Source: Bacteroidales bacterium (GTDB lineage Bacteria > Bacteroidota > Bacteroidia > Bacteroidales > UBA932). From it: a DNA stretch of 64,000 bases. The stretch lies in the NCBI GenBank assembly GCA_028686425.1, contig JAQUBZ010000003.1, positions 46,185 through 110,184 of the forward strand. The letters are read 5' to 3'. Below are positions 35,329 to 44,881 of the stretch, piece by piece. A model generated the notes under the pieces. That model ran no database searches and had not been told where the DNA came from. It saw only the letters and a list, made by a program, of their open reading frames with translations. Made by a program: the position numbers and the translations under genes. Every line of letters starts with the position of its first letter. Positions within the stretch are counted from its first letter, which is position 1.

Positions 35329-37170
35329 TTACCGTTTTATTTTGACTTTATTAAGCAGGTTACCTTCAAGAACTCGCTGCTCCATCCATGCTCTTTCGGG
35401 AGCAATCGAATCCTTTAGATATTTTTCGACAAGAAGAGAGGCAATCGGGACTGCCCATGTCGCACCGAACCCGCCATTTTCAATATACGCCACGACTGCA
35501 ATTTTGGGATTGTCTTTCGGGGCAAAGCAAATGAATACCGAATGATCGTCTCCATGAGGGTTCTGGGCGGTACCTGTCTTGCCGCAAACTTCAATTCCTT
35601 CAAGGGCGGCACTTCTTGCCGTAGCTCCCGGACCCCCGTTGACCGCGAGATACATGCCTTCCACTACTTTTGAAAAATTGGCTGTATCAATCATTGTATA
35701 ATGTCTTGCCTTATACTTGTCTTCGATAGGAGTGTCTTGTGTATCTTTCTGTAAATGAGGAGTATAGTAATATCCTCGATTTGCAAGAGTAGCTGCAAAG
35801 TTGGCAAGATGCAGAGGTGTACACCCTATTTCACCCTGTCCTATGGAAAGAGAGATAATCGAAAGGGATCTCCATCTTCCTTTACCGTGCAATCTGTCAT
35901 ATTTTTCTACTGTCGGCATTTGACCTGCCTGTTCCGAAGGAATGTCGCTTCCCAATTTAGTTCCGAACCCGAGACTTTTGACATATTCACTCCATTTTAG
36001 GAAAGCCTCCCGGATATTACTGTATTTCGGATTATCCATGATGGATCTGAACAAATAACAGTAATACGCATTGCACGACATCATAATGGACTGATAGAAA
36101 TTCAGCGGACTCGGATGGTTGTGGCATCCTACCGTAAGATTTCCAACAGTATAGCCCCTGTGACACGGATATTTTGTATCGACAGTTACGACATTTTCCT
36201 GAAGTCCGATAAGTCCGTTTACCAATTTGAACACGGAACCTGGGGGTTGTGGAGACATAACCACACGATTGAACATCGGCTTGTATGGGTCTGCAACAAT
36301 ATCTTTGTAGTGTTTGTTTATTTCGGCAAGCTGATTGACGTTGATTCCCGGACTTGACACCATGGTAAGAATTTCTCCGGTAGAAGGTTCAATGGCAACA
36401 AGTGAACCCACCTTATTCTTCATCAGAGTTTCACCGTAGGCCTGAAGATGTGCGTCGATGGTAGTAACCACATCTGCTCCTTTGACGGCGGTTTTGTCAT
36501 ATTGACCCTGTTCGTAATGCTCTTTTATCCGGTTATGGGCATCGCGCAGATAGATAGTGTAACCTTTTTCTCCTTTCAGAAGTTCCTCGTAAGCCTCCTC
36601 CATCCCGGTTTTGCCTGCATAGTCTCCCATTTTATAGGAGGGGTTGCGTTTCAGATAGTTTGCATCAACTTCGGATACATATCCGAGCAGATTACCTCCC
36701 GCATTAAACGGATATGTGCGTGCCAATCGTGGAATGGCGCTGAACCCGGGAAATTTATAAAGTTGTTCAATGAACATATTGTATTGCTCATTAGATACTT
36801 GTTTGAGAAAAGTAAGTGTCTGAAATCCCACTTTTCGTCTGTATAATTTATAATCCCTGAATTTTTCTTTTACGAAAGATGTGTCGATTGACAGAATTTT
36901 GCAGAATTGCAACGTGTCAAATGCTTCAACTTCGACAGGAGTGACCATGATGTCATACGTTATCTTGTTGCCGACAATTATATCGCCGTTGCGATCAAGA
37001 ATCAATCCTCTTGCGGGATAGCGGGTTTCATATTTGAGAGCATTGTTGTCGGCATTGATGCGGTAACTTTTGTCGATAATCTGGACATTGAACAGGCGGA
37101 TGACTATCACGAGGAATGCAACTGCAATCCCTGTAATAAGAATATTCTTTTTTTCTAAAAATACGGCCAT
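35329..37170 (-). CDS. mrdA: penicillin-binding protein 2
   Basis: Monofunctional class B transpeptidase of the elongasome, 613 aa. After an N-terminal membrane helix (about residues 9-26), the pedestal domain carries RGLILDRNGDIIVGN. Transpeptidase motifs are PPGSVFKL (active serine SVFK), SCNAYYCY (SxN) and GKTGTAQNP (KTG). Its partner is RodA, encoded immediately downstream. It is 1 bp from the mreD stop in the purH-mreBCD-mrdA-rodA operon. Confidence 0.95.
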   Translation of the reverse strand: MAVFLEKKNILITGIAVAFLVIVIRLFNVQIIDKSYRINADNNALKYETRYPARGLILDRNGDIIVGNKITYDIMVTPVEVEAFDTLQFCKILSIDTSFVKEKFRDYKLYRRKVGFQTLTFLKQVSNEQYNMFIEQLYKFPGFSAIPRLARTYPFNAGGNLLGYVSEVDANYLKRNPSYKMGDYAGKTGMEEAYEELLKGEKGYTIYLRDAHNRIKEHYEQGQYDKTAVKGADVVTTIDAHLQAYGETLMKNKVGSLVAIEPSTGEILTMVSSPGINVNQLAEINKHYKDIVADPYKPMFNRVVMSPQPPGSVFKLVNGLIGLQENVVTVDTKYPCHRGYTVGNLTVGCHNHPSPLNFYQSIMMSCNAYYCYLFRSIMDNPKYSNIREAFLKWSEYVKSLGFGTKLGSDIPSEQAGQMPTVEKYDRLHGKGRWRSLSIISLSIGQGEIGCTPLHLANFAATLANRGYYYTPHLQKDTQDTPIEDKYKARHYTMIDTANFSKVVEGMYLAVNGGPGATARSAALEGIEVCGKTGTAQNPHGDDHSVFICFAPKDNPKIAVVAYIENGGFGATWAVPIASLLVEKYLKDSIAPERAWMEQRVLEGNLLNKVKIKR

Positions 37171-37171
37171 A

Positions 37172-37681
37172 TCAATCCTTGTCTATGATTGAATAACTAA
37201 TAATCATAATTGTAACGCCATTTACAATTATACTTGAAATCAGTCGTATCATGATAAACAGTGCAGGTCTTACACTGATACAGTCGGCAAAAATATATAC
37301 GGACAGATAGATGCAGACACAAATTGATATGAATTTGGAATATTGAATGATTCCGGCACTTTTAACAGAAGGGAGTTCGTTTTTCTTCAAACGGTCCGTG
37401 TTCAGAAAATAATCAAACAAAGGTTTTCGGAAAGCGGCAAGCATTACTGCCGAGGCGGCATTCAGCCCGAGAACACCATCCGCCATGACATCAAGAAGAA
37501 GCCCGAAGGCAAATGATGCAGTCATCACTTTTACAGGGCTCGAATCCATTGGGATGAGCAGAATAATCAACGGAAGGAGACACAGATAGATATAAGGACC
37601 AAGATTGACATAGTAGTCCAGTATGATTTGCAGAATAAAAATCAGACAATACAATAAAAATCTGTGAAGGTTACTTCTCAT
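37172..37681 (-). CDS. mreD: rod shape-determining protein MreD
   Basis: Small inner membrane protein (169 aa, about five helices) of the elongasome. Sequence identity in this family is low; the call rests on the hydrophobic profile, PLIILLIPMDSSPVKVMTASFAFGLLLDVMADGVLG (family PxxxxxxxGFxxGLxxDxxxxxxLG pattern) and its position between mreC and mrdA. It overlaps mreC by 4 bp. Confidence 0.85.
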   Translation of the reverse strand: MRSNLHRFLLYCLIFILQIILDYYVNLGPYIYLCLLPLIILLIPMDSSPVKVMTASFAFGLLLDVMADGVLGLNAASAVMLAAFRKPLFDYFLNTDRLKKNELPSVKSAGIIQYSKFISICVCIYLSVYIFADCISVRPALFIMIRLISSIIVNGVTIMIISYSIIDKD

Positions 37682-38499
37682 TTCTTCTCCATGTTGGTTT
37701 CCAATTTGCTTATTTCATCTTTGCCGTTGTTGATAACAATATCTAATGTCTTCAATTGTTTGAAATTCTGAAACAATTGAATATGAATATTTTGTGATAC
37801 ACCGTCATGATTGTCTATTGACAACACCGTACCAAGAGGTATGCCAGGAGGGAAGATGGCTGAATATCCGCTTGTGGATACTGTGTCTCCGATATTTATT
37901 TCTGCGTGCATCGGAATCTCCCTGAGTATGGCCTTGTCGTAGGATGCACCATCCCAAACCATCGGCCCGAAGGCGTTGTTGGTGTTGATCATGGCGCTTA
38001 TACTTTGGTTTTTATTCAAGAAAGAGATTACATACGCATAGTTGTCTGTTACGGCACTGACAATACCCGCAATTCCTTTGCCTGTAACGACTCCCATCCC
38101 TTCTTTTACCCCATCGGAAGAGCCCTTGTCTATTATGATATAATTGTGCTGTTTATTGACGGAATTTTTTACAATAGATGCTGAAAGAAATGTGTAACCG
38201 GGTGAAAAGGACCGACTTACACTATCTTTCCCTACTGAAAACACATTGTACAATGCCAATTTGTTCTTTAAATCCGTATTCTCCTCGACAAGGTCCTTGT
38301 TGACGGAACGGAGATTCACGAAGTATCTGATATTTTCGCCCTTTTTCCAGAAACACGACTGGACATCTCTGATTGATCCCATAATCCGATACTTTTGCAC
38401 GATTCCGTTGTTTGTTATCAGAACGAGTGAAATACATTCCAAAATCACGAACACGGAAACAGACCACAGTATCCGATTGAAACCAATCCGTTTTGTCAT
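37678..38499 (-). CDS. mreC: rod shape-determining protein MreC
   Basis: Bitopic scaffold protein of 273 aa linking MreB inside to PBP2 outside. One N-terminal helix (about residues 10-28) is followed by a short coiled coil (LVEENTDLKNKLALY). The beta-rich periplasmic domain carries IDKGSSDGVKEGMGVVTGKGIAGIVSAV, the classical MreC segment, and GYSAIFPPGIPLGTVLSI. It overlaps mreB by 4 bp upstream and mreD by 4 bp downstream. Confidence 0.92.
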   Translation of the reverse strand: MTKRIGFNRILWSVSVFVILECISLVLITNNGIVQKYRIMGSIRDVQSCFWKKGENIRYFVNLRSVNKDLVEENTDLKNKLALYNVFSVGKDSVSRSFSPGYTFLSASIVKNSVNKQHNYIIIDKGSSDGVKEGMGVVTGKGIAGIVSAVTDNYAYVISFLNKNQSISAMINTNNAFGPMVWDGASYDKAILREIPMHAEINIGDTVSTSGYSAIFPPGIPLGTVLSIDNHDGVSQNIHIQLFQNFKQLKTLDIVINNGKDEISKLETNMEKK

Positions 38500-39515
38500 C
38501 GCATCAAGAAGTTGAAGGAACCGGAATTCTTAAGAGCTGCACAAGTTCCCCTTGCAACGGCTCTCAGAGGGTCGTCTGCAACATGGAACGGAATATTTAT
38601 TTTCTTTGACAATCTCTGGTCAAGACCTCTTAGCAAAGCTCCTCCACCGGTAAGGAATATCCCTTTTTGGACAATATCTCCATATAGCTCCGGAGGAGTT
38701 TGCTCCAAAACCGACAATATTGTGGATTCTATCTTTACAAGAGATTTGTCGAGACAATGTGCGATTTCCTGAGAGGTCACGGATGCTTCCACAGGATGGA
38801 AAGTCATAAGATTGGGACCGTGAACAGTGAGAGGTTCGATTGCTTCGTCAAGTTCGGAAATAGCAGCTCCGATTTTGATTTTGATATCCTCCGCGGTAGG
38901 CTCTCCAACCTTTATATTGTGCTGTTGGCGCATATACTGCTGGATTTCGGAAGTAAACACATCTCCGGCTACTTTTATACTCTCGTCAGCGACAATACCT
39001 CCGAGCGAAATAACGGCAATTTCCGTAGTTCCTCCTCCGATATCTACAATCATGTTGCCGGAAGGGGCATTTACATCTAAACCAATCCCAAGTGCGGCAG
39101 CCATAGGCTCAAGAATCAAATATACATCACGGCCGCCTGAGTGTTCCGAAGCATCTCTGACAGCTCTGATTTCTACTTCGGTACTTCCGGAAGGGATGCA
39201 GACCACCATTTTAAGGCTCGGAGAGAAAAACGATTTCTTGTAATTAATCATTTTTATGAACTCTCTTATCATCTGTTCGGATGCATCGAAGTCGGCAATC
39301 ACTCCATCCTTCAAAGGTCTTATAGTCTTGATGTTAGGGCTTGTACGTTCGTACATCTGTTTGGCTCTTGTGCCAACAGCTATAGGTTTGCCGGTAAGTT
39401 TGTCGATGGCGATGATGGATGGTTCATCAATGACCTTCTTGTCATTCATGAAGATTACGGTGTTGGCTGTACCGAGGTCAATTGCCAATTCTTGGGTTAA
39501 AAATGAAAATGCCAT
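38496..39515 (-). CDS. mreB: rod shape-determining protein MreB
   Basis: Bacterial actin homologue of 339 aa that positions elongasome synthesis. It has the actin-fold phosphate-1 loop AIDLGTANTVIF, the MVVDIGGGTTEIAVISLGGIV phosphate-2 loop and the adenosine segment LTGGGALLRGLDQRLSKK. The N-terminus contains a hydrophobic stretch that can insert in the membrane. Its presence suggests a rod-shaped or elongating cell. It follows purH by 26 bp. Confidence 0.97.
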   Translation of the reverse strand: MAFSFLTQELAIDLGTANTVIFMNDKKVIDEPSIIAIDKLTGKPIAVGTRAKQMYERTSPNIKTIRPLKDGVIADFDASEQMIREFIKMINYKKSFFSPSLKMVVCIPSGSTEVEIRAVRDASEHSGGRDVYLILEPMAAALGIGLDVNAPSGNMIVDIGGGTTEIAVISLGGIVADESIKVAGDVFTSEIQQYMRQQHNIKVGEPTAEDIKIKIGAAISELDEAIEPLTVHGPNLMTFHPVEASVTSQEIAHCLDKSLVKIESTILSVLEQTPPELYGDIVQKGIFLTGGGALLRGLDQRLSKKINIPFHVADDPLRAVARGTCAALKNSGSFNFLMR

Positions 39516-39541
39516 ATATTTTTAGTGTTTTAGCGTGTTGA

Positions 39542-41065
39542 TTAATGTTTAAAATGTCTGAAGCCGGTTGTTACCATTGCCATCCGGTGATTATCGCAAT
39601 ATTCAATGCTTTCTCCGTCCCTGATGGATCCGCCCGGATGTATTACGGCTGTAATACCTGCATTATGAGCTGTTTCCACACAATCGGGGAAGGGAAAAAA
39701 CGCATCCGAAGCCATGACAGCCCCTTTGAGGTCGAATCCGAAAGCCTGAGCTTTGGCTATTGCCTGTTTGAGGGAGTCAACTCTGGATGTCTGTCCTATT
39801 CCGCTTGCAAGGAGCATACCACCTTTTGCCAACACGATGGCGTTGGACTTTGAGTGCTTGACAAGTTTGTTGGCAAAGAGCAAATCTGCAATCTGATCAT
39901 CGGTAGGAGCCACTTTTGTGACCACTTTCAGACATTTGCCATCTTCCACCACAGTGTCTCTCTCCTGCACAAGTACTCCCGACAGCATTGAACGGAATTT
40001 CCTGTAAGAAGGCTTGATATTATGACTCAACAGAATGATTCGGTTTTTCTTCTCTTTCAGAATGTCAAGTGCATCTTCATCATATTCCGGAGCCACAATC
40101 ACTTCAAAAAATATTTTGGTAATTTGTTCGGCGGCAGCCTTGTCTATTGTCCTATTGGCTACGATTATGCCTCCATAAGCAGATACGGGGTCGGACGAAA
40201 GGGCATCTGTCCATGCCTGAAGAATAGTGTTGCGAGTGGCACATCCGCAGGCATTGTTGTGTTTGACGATTGCCACCGTAGTGTCGGAAAAGTCTGAGAT
40301 AAGCTCGATAGATGCCTCAATGTCAAGCAGATTGTTATAAGAAATCTCTTTTCCGTGAAGTTGTTGAGGGATAGAATCGCAACTGCCGAAATACTTTGCT
40401 TTCTGATGAGGATTCTCTCCGTACCTTAATTCGCGAGATTCATAGATAGTCTCGTTGAAAGCCTCAATATCGTTGTTTCTGTTGAAATACTTGAAAATCT
40501 GAGTGTCATATCCGGAACTTGTGAGAAAGGCGTAATTTGCAAAGTATTCTCTATCCTCAATGTCGCTCTCTCCGTGTTTATTCTTTAAAAGTTCGAGAAG
40601 AGGGGCATAGCCACCTTTACACGGAACGATTATGACATCTTTATAGTTTTTGGCGGCAGCCCTTATGAGGGAAATGCCTCCTATATCGATTTTTTCTATT
40701 ATCTCTTCATGAGAAGCTCCGGCTTTGACATACTCTTCAAAAGGATATAAATCCACAATGACAAGGTCGATCGGAGGTATGTCGTATTGCGCGGTCTGAT
40801 CTGTGTCCGAAGTGTTGTCTCGTCTGTATAGAATTCCGCCGAATATTTTGGGGTGCAAAGTTTTGACTCTTCCTCCGAGAATGGACGGATATCCCGTAAT
40901 GTCTTCAACTTTGGAAACAGGAAGATTCAGTTCCTTGATAAAGTCATATGTCCCCCCTGTAGAAATAATCTTAACTCCGCAATTTATAAGTTCTTGCGCT
41001 ATTTCGGCGATGCCGTCTTTGTGATAGACGGAAATTAAAGCTTGTTTTATTTGTTTTGTGAACAT
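39542..41065 (-). CDS. purH: bifunctional AICAR formyltransferase / IMP cyclohydrolase
   Basis: Catalyses the last two steps of de novo IMP synthesis. The N-terminal cyclohydrolase domain has KIISTGGTYDFIKELNLPVSKVEDITGYPSILGGRVKTLHPKIFGGIL. The C-terminal formyltransferase has ELRYGENPHQKA and VKHNNACGCATR (KHxNPCG motif). A 507-aa length is standard. It leads the elongation operon here, an arrangement common in Bacteroidota, so shape genes may share its promoter. Confidence 0.96.
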   Translation of the reverse strand: MFTKQIKQALISVYHKDGIAEIAQELINCGVKIISTGGTYDFIKELNLPVSKVEDITGYPSILGGRVKTLHPKIFGGILYRRDNTSDTDQTAQYDIPPIDLVIVDLYPFEEYVKAGASHEEIIEKIDIGGISLIRAAAKNYKDVIIVPCKGGYAPLLELLKNKHGESDIEDREYFANYAFLTSSGYDTQIFKYFNRNNDIEAFNETIYESRELRYGENPHQKAKYFGSCDSIPQQLHGKEISYNNLLDIEASIELISDFSDTTVAIVKHNNACGCATRNTILQAWTDALSSDPVSAYGGIIVANRTIDKAAAEQITKIFFEVIVAPEYDEDALDILKEKKNRIILLSHNIKPSYRKFRSMLSGVLVQERDTVVEDGKCLKVVTKVAPTDDQIADLLFANKLVKHSKSNAIVLAKGGMLLASGIGQTSRVDSLKQAIAKAQAFGFDLKGAVMASDAFFPFPDCVETAHNAGITAVIHPGGSIRDGESIEYCDNHRMAMVTTGFRHFKH

Positions 41066-41095
41066 TGTCTTGTGAAAGAGGTATTATTAACAGGG

Positions 41096-41103
41096 CAAAT
41101 TTA
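41096..41103 (-). promoter_or_regulatory. candidate -7 box for purH-mreBCD operon
   Basis: The minus strand reads TAAATTTG (TAnnTTTG), 30 bp upstream of the purH start. No -33 element at the usual distance. Confidence 0.4.
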
Positions 41104-41126
41104 ATAATAATAACGATAAAAATCCC

Positions 41127-41134
41127 TAAATTTG
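41127..41134 (+). promoter_or_regulatory. candidate -7 box for ispD
   Basis: TAAATTTG, 21 bp before the ispD ATG, divergent from the purH box 23 bp away. No -33 TTG seen. Confidence 0.4.
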
Positions 41135-41155
41135 CGCTATATTTTTTTAAGAAGT

Positions 41156-41836
41156 ATGAATAAGCAGATCTTCACGATAATTCTTGCCGCCGGAGAGGGA
41201 AAGCGAATGGGTGGAAATGTCTCGAAACAATTTGTGGAAATTGAGGGGAAACCCATTCTCAGACATACTATCGAGCAGTTTCTCTCTCTTGATATGGATA
41301 TGGAAATAATCGTAGTCCTGCCTCCTCTTATGAAAGAGAGTTGGAAACAATATTGCAGGGAGAGCGGCTTTTTGAGTCGCTATATAATGGCTTCGGGCGG
41401 AATCACAAGATTTCATTCCGTGCAGAATGCAATGAAGTATGTCCCTGAAAATGCAATAGTGGCAGTGCATGACGGAGTACGTCCCTTCGTAACAAAAGAA
41501 TTTCTGATCTCTATGTTTAGGGAAGCGGAGAACTCTCCTGCTCTTGTGCCGGTGCTGCCGGCTGTCGATTCCATGAGAGAGATTGTCGGCAACGGCAATT
41601 CCGCTCCTGTGGACAGAAGTAAATACGTTCTTGTTCAAACCCCCCAAATCTTTCATTCGGAAATCCTGCTTGATGCTTACAGACAGGCTTTTTCTCCGGC
41701 GTTTACAGATGATGCTTCAGTAGCGGAAGCAGCCGGTTATAAAGTAAAACTCTGCCCCGGAAGCCGTTATAATCTGAAAATAACCACCCCTGAAGATTTA
41801 AAAGTGGCAACAGCTATTTTTCAGAGCCGGCGTTAG
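41156..41836 (+). CDS. ispD: 2-C-methyl-D-erythritol 4-phosphate cytidylyltransferase
   Basis: Third step of the non-mevalonate isoprenoid pathway, which supplies the polyprenyl synthetase. The 226-aa enzyme has the nucleotide-binding ILAAGEGKRMGGNVSKQFVEI, VAVHDGVRPFV and FTDDASVAEAAGYKVKLCPG. An ATG 24 bp upstream lies directly after the promoter box and would add eight non-conserved residues. The 3' end overlaps the convergent Lrp-type regulator by 23 bp. Confidence 0.93.
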   Translation: MNKQIFTIILAAGEGKRMGGNVSKQFVEIEGKPILRHTIEQFLSLDMDMEIIVVLPPLMKESWKQYCRESGFLSRYIMASGGITRFHSVQNAMKYVPENAIVAVHDGVRPFVTKEFLISMFREAENSPALVPVLPAVDSMREIVGNGNSAPVDRSKYVLVQTPQIFHSEILLDAYRQAFSPAFTDDASVAEAAGYKVKLCPGSRYNLKITTPEDLKVATAIFQSRR

Positions 41837-42302
41837 GATAATCTTTTACCCAGACTTGACGTTCAATGGCCTGATCTAAAGAAACCCATGTTTCAGTTTG
41901 TTCAACACTCGGAATATTCTGAATGGTATTGATCAGAATCTCCATCAGGTGTTCGTGGTTGAAACAATATATTTTCAGCATTAGTGCGTATTTACCTGTA
42001 ATAAAGTGACATTCCACCACTTCGGATATTTTTTTAAGAGCTTCGACAACTTGCGGGTAACTATTTGCCTGTGAAAGACTTACTCCCACAAAGGCACATA
42101 CGTTCAAGCCGAGAGCTTTCGGTTTGACTAACAGGCGGGAGCCGGTAATAATCCCGAGATTTTCCATTTTTTTCACCCTCTGATGGATGGCAGCACCTGA
42201 TACTCCACATTCGCGTGCTATTTCCAAAAAAGGCATTCTTGCATTCTTTACAAGAAACGAGAGAATTTTTTGATCAATTCGATCAATCTGATAAGTAGCC
42301 AT
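41814..42302 (-). CDS. Lrp/AsnC family transcriptional regulator
   Basis: A 162-aa feast/famine regulator. The N-terminal helix-turn-helix is IDQKILSFLVKNARMPFLEIARECGVSGAAIHQRVKKMENLGII, and the C-terminal RAM domain senses amino acids or related ligands (GVSLSQANSYPQVVEALKKISEVVECHFITGKYALMLKI). Its targets are unknown. It is monocistronic, with a promoter 24 bp upstream and a perfect 21-bp palindrome about 100 bp upstream that could be an autoregulatory site. Confidence 0.88.
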   Translation of the reverse strand: MATYQIDRIDQKILSFLVKNARMPFLEIARECGVSGAAIHQRVKKMENLGIITGSRLLVKPKALGLNVCAFVGVSLSQANSYPQVVEALKKISEVVECHFITGKYALMLKIYCFNHEHLMEILINTIQNIPSVEQTETWVSLDQAIERQVWVKDYPNAGSEK

Positions 42303-42326
42303 TAATCTTTTCGTTTAAATAAAGTG

Positions 42327-42359
42327 CAAAAGTAGAAAAAAATCGACAATATGATACAA
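42327..42359 (-). promoter_or_regulatory. promoter of the Lrp-type gene
   Basis: On the minus strand TTG (42359-42357), a 22-bp spacer and TACTTTTG (42334-42327). The spacer is 1-3 bp longer than usual. Confidence 0.4.
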
Positions 42360-42403
42360 TTCTTAAGACAAGTTGTACATTTTTTCAGACAATCATTTCG
42401 TGC

Positions 42404-42424
42404 TATCAACATATATTGTTGATA
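42404..42424. promoter_or_regulatory. perfect 21-bp palindrome between topA and lrp-type gene
   Basis: TATCAACA-TATAT-TGTTGATA, 8-bp arms. It lies 46 bp past the topA stop and about 100 bp upstream of the regulator start. It may be an Lrp operator or part of the topA 3' end; there is no T-run after it in the topA direction, which argues against a terminator. Confidence 0.4.
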
Positions 42425-42469
42425 ATCAATAGATTAAATTTGTAATAAATATAGTTACAATTTATAACC

Positions 42470-44770
42470 TTACTTGGTTTTTTTAGCTTTGGCCGCCGTT
42501 TCTTTCTCAATTATGGCAAGGCACGCGTCTATTGTAAGAGTGTGTGGATCGGTGTTGCGCGGTATTTTGTAATTGGACTTGTCCTGTTTGATATACGCCC
42601 CGAAGCGACCATTGAGAATCTGAATATGATGCTCCGGAAATTCGGCTATAAACTTCTCCTTTTCCTTCTTTATATGCTCCTCAATCAATCCTATTGCCTC
42701 TTCTTCGGTAATAGTATATGGGTCGTATTTTTTGCCGAGTGACACGAATGAAGAATTGTATTTGATATATGGGCCAAAGCGTCCTATTGCAGCTGTAATG
42801 TCATATTCGTAATATTTGCCCACATGGCGCGGAAGTTCAAAGAGTTGCAATGCCTCTTCAAGGGTAATGTTCTCTATGAGCTGTCCTTTCTTCATACTTA
42901 CAAATTGTTTGTCGGGATCGTCATTGGCACCCTTTTGAACCAGCGGACCGAAACGTCCTATGCGGGAGATAATGACCTTGCCGCTTTTCGGGTCTGTTCC
43001 CACTATACGTTCCGCATTGGAATGGGCTCTGTCGTGCATGGTCCCTTCAACTTTAACATGGAACGGAGCGTAAAATTCTTCAATCACATTGTTCCATACA
43101 AGTTTGCCGTTGGCAATCTTATCGAAATCCTCTTCGACTTTGGCAGTAAATCCGTAGTCGAGTATATCCGGGAAATTGGCTGCAAGAAAGTCAGTTACGA
43201 CAATGCCTATGTTTTCCGGGAACAATTTGCCCTTTTCACTTCCGGTAATTTCCGTTTTGACCTTTTGAGTCACGATACCCTTTTTGAGAGTAAATTCCGT
43301 ATATTTTCTTTCAGTCCCCTGTCTGTCCCCCTTTATTATATAACCTCTCTTAACGATGGTCGAAATAGTGGGAGCGTATGTTGAAGGTCTGCCTATTCCA
43401 AGCTCCTCAAGTTTCTTGACAAGACTTGCTTCGCTGTATCTTGCAGGCTTGAGAGTGAATTTTTCCGTTGCGGTAATTTCAAGGTTGTTCATAATCTGTC
43501 CGACAGACAATTGAGGAAGCAGAGCGGTGTTTCCACCCTCATCTTCATCGTCTTTTCCCTCTATGTAAACCTTCAAAAATCCGTCAAATACAATCTGTTC
43601 CCCCTGAAGTACAAATTGCTCGTCAATATTGTCTCCGGCAATCAGGACATCGGTCTTTTCGATGCGGGCATCGGCCATTTGAGAGGCGACGGTCCTTTTC
43701 CAAATCAGGTCGTACAGTTTCTTCTCTGCAGCACTGCCGTTGATGGAGGTATTTTGTATGTATGTGGGACGAATGGCTTCGTGTGCCTCCTGTGCACCTT
43801 TGACTTTTGTATGATAATTCCTGACTTTTGAATAATTGGCTCCGTACATCTGCGTAATACACTCTTTGGCAGTGTTTATGGCTATAGATGAGAGATTTGT
43901 GGAGTCGGTACGCATATATGTTATAAGCCCTTCCTCGTAAAGCTTTTGGGCAATAGTCATGGTCTGATTAACCGAGAAACCGAGTTTGCGGGCTGCTTCC
44001 TGCTGCAATGCGGATGTTGTGAATGGGGCGGCAGGAGTTCGTACGGCATCTTTTTTTATTATTGAAGAGATGACAAACGCAGTGTTCTTGCACTTCTCCA
44101 GAAAATCGGCAGCCGTCTTTTCGCTCCGGAATTTCTGATCGAGTGTGGCTTTTACTTTTGTAGTTGTACCATCGGGGTTGAAAAGGCCGTCAACTTTGAA
44201 ATATGGTTGTGAATCGAATGCGGCAATCTCCCTTTCTCTATCCACAATCAGACGTAAGGCTACGGATTGAACCCTTCCCGCAGAGAGCTTAGGCTGTATT
44301 TTTTTCCACAAAATAGGTGAAAGTTCAAATCCGACAAGACGGTCGAGGACCCTTCTGGCCTGCTGGGCCATGACGAGATTCATGTCAATGTCTCGCGGAG
44401 TTTCGATAGCGTGAAGGATGGCATTTTTAGTAATCTCGTGAAATACGATTCTTCTCGTATTGTCTGATGACAGATTGAGTGTTTCAAACAGATGCCATGC
44501 GATAGCTTCCCCTTCGCGGTCTTCATCGGATGCAAGCCAGACGGTAGAAGCTTTTTTTGCAAGAGTTGTCAATTCCGTTACCACTTTTTTCTTGTCGCTT
44601 GAGATTTCATACTCCGGAATAAACCCTTTTTCGATGTTGATGCCGAGATTTTTTTTAGATAAATCTCTGATGTGACCGAAGCTGGACTTGACTGTATATC
44701 CCTTTCCAAGAAACTTTTCAATTGTTTTTGCCTTAGCAGGCGACTCGACTATAACTAAATTCTCTCCCAT
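42470..44770 (-). CDS. topA: DNA topoisomerase I
   Basis: Type IA topoisomerase relaxing negative supercoils, 766 aa. The TOPRIM domain begins NLVIVESPAKAKTIEKFLGKGYTVKSSFGHIRDL. The active-site tyrosine lies in EEGLITYMRTDSTNLS, and VRTPAAPFTTSALQQEAARKLGFS is the conserved gate segment. Instead of C-terminal zinc fingers it has repeated GRFGPYIK-type modules (GRFGPLVQ, GRFGPYIKY, GRFGAYIKQ) and a lysine-rich tail, as usual in Bacteroidota. It diverges from mrcA. Confidence 0.96.
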   Translation of the reverse strand: MGENLVIVESPAKAKTIEKFLGKGYTVKSSFGHIRDLSKKNLGINIEKGFIPEYEISSDKKKVVTELTTLAKKASTVWLASDEDREGEAIAWHLFETLNLSSDNTRRIVFHEITKNAILHAIETPRDIDMNLVMAQQARRVLDRLVGFELSPILWKKIQPKLSAGRVQSVALRLIVDREREIAAFDSQPYFKVDGLFNPDGTTTKVKATLDQKFRSEKTAADFLEKCKNTAFVISSIIKKDAVRTPAAPFTTSALQQEAARKLGFSVNQTMTIAQKLYEEGLITYMRTDSTNLSSIAINTAKECITQMYGANYSKVRNYHTKVKGAQEAHEAIRPTYIQNTSINGSAAEKKLYDLIWKRTVASQMADARIEKTDVLIAGDNIDEQFVLQGEQIVFDGFLKVYIEGKDDEDEGGNTALLPQLSVGQIMNNLEITATEKFTLKPARYSEASLVKKLEELGIGRPSTYAPTISTIVKRGYIIKGDRQGTERKYTEFTLKKGIVTQKVKTEITGSEKGKLFPENIGIVVTDFLAANFPDILDYGFTAKVEEDFDKIANGKLVWNNVIEEFYAPFHVKVEGTMHDRAHSNAERIVGTDPKSGKVIISRIGRFGPLVQKGANDDPDKQFVSMKKGQLIENITLEEALQLFELPRHVGKYYEYDITAAIGRFGPYIKYNSSFVSLGKKYDPYTITEEEAIGLIEEHIKKEKEKFIAEFPEHHIQILNGRFGAYIKQDKSNYKIPRNTDPHTLTIDACLAIIEKETAAKAKKTK

Positions 44771-44833
44771 ATTCCAATATTTTCGAATTGCAAAGTAAGG
44801 AATAAAGAAAGCAATAATCCAAATTTTTATTTC

Positions 44834-44841
44834 TAAATTTG
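44834..44841 (+). promoter_or_regulatory. candidate -7 box for mrcA-ddl-prmC
   Basis: TAAATTTG matches TAnnTTTG, 40 bp before the PBP1A ATG. No -33 TTG at the expected distance. Confidence 0.35.
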
Positions 44842-44881
44842 CATGATTTGTACATGTTAATCCGAGTAATATTTTAGAAAA

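Noticed and set aside
42824..43384. A 186-codon plus-strand ORF opposite topA
   Set aside because: topA is continuous and complete over this region.
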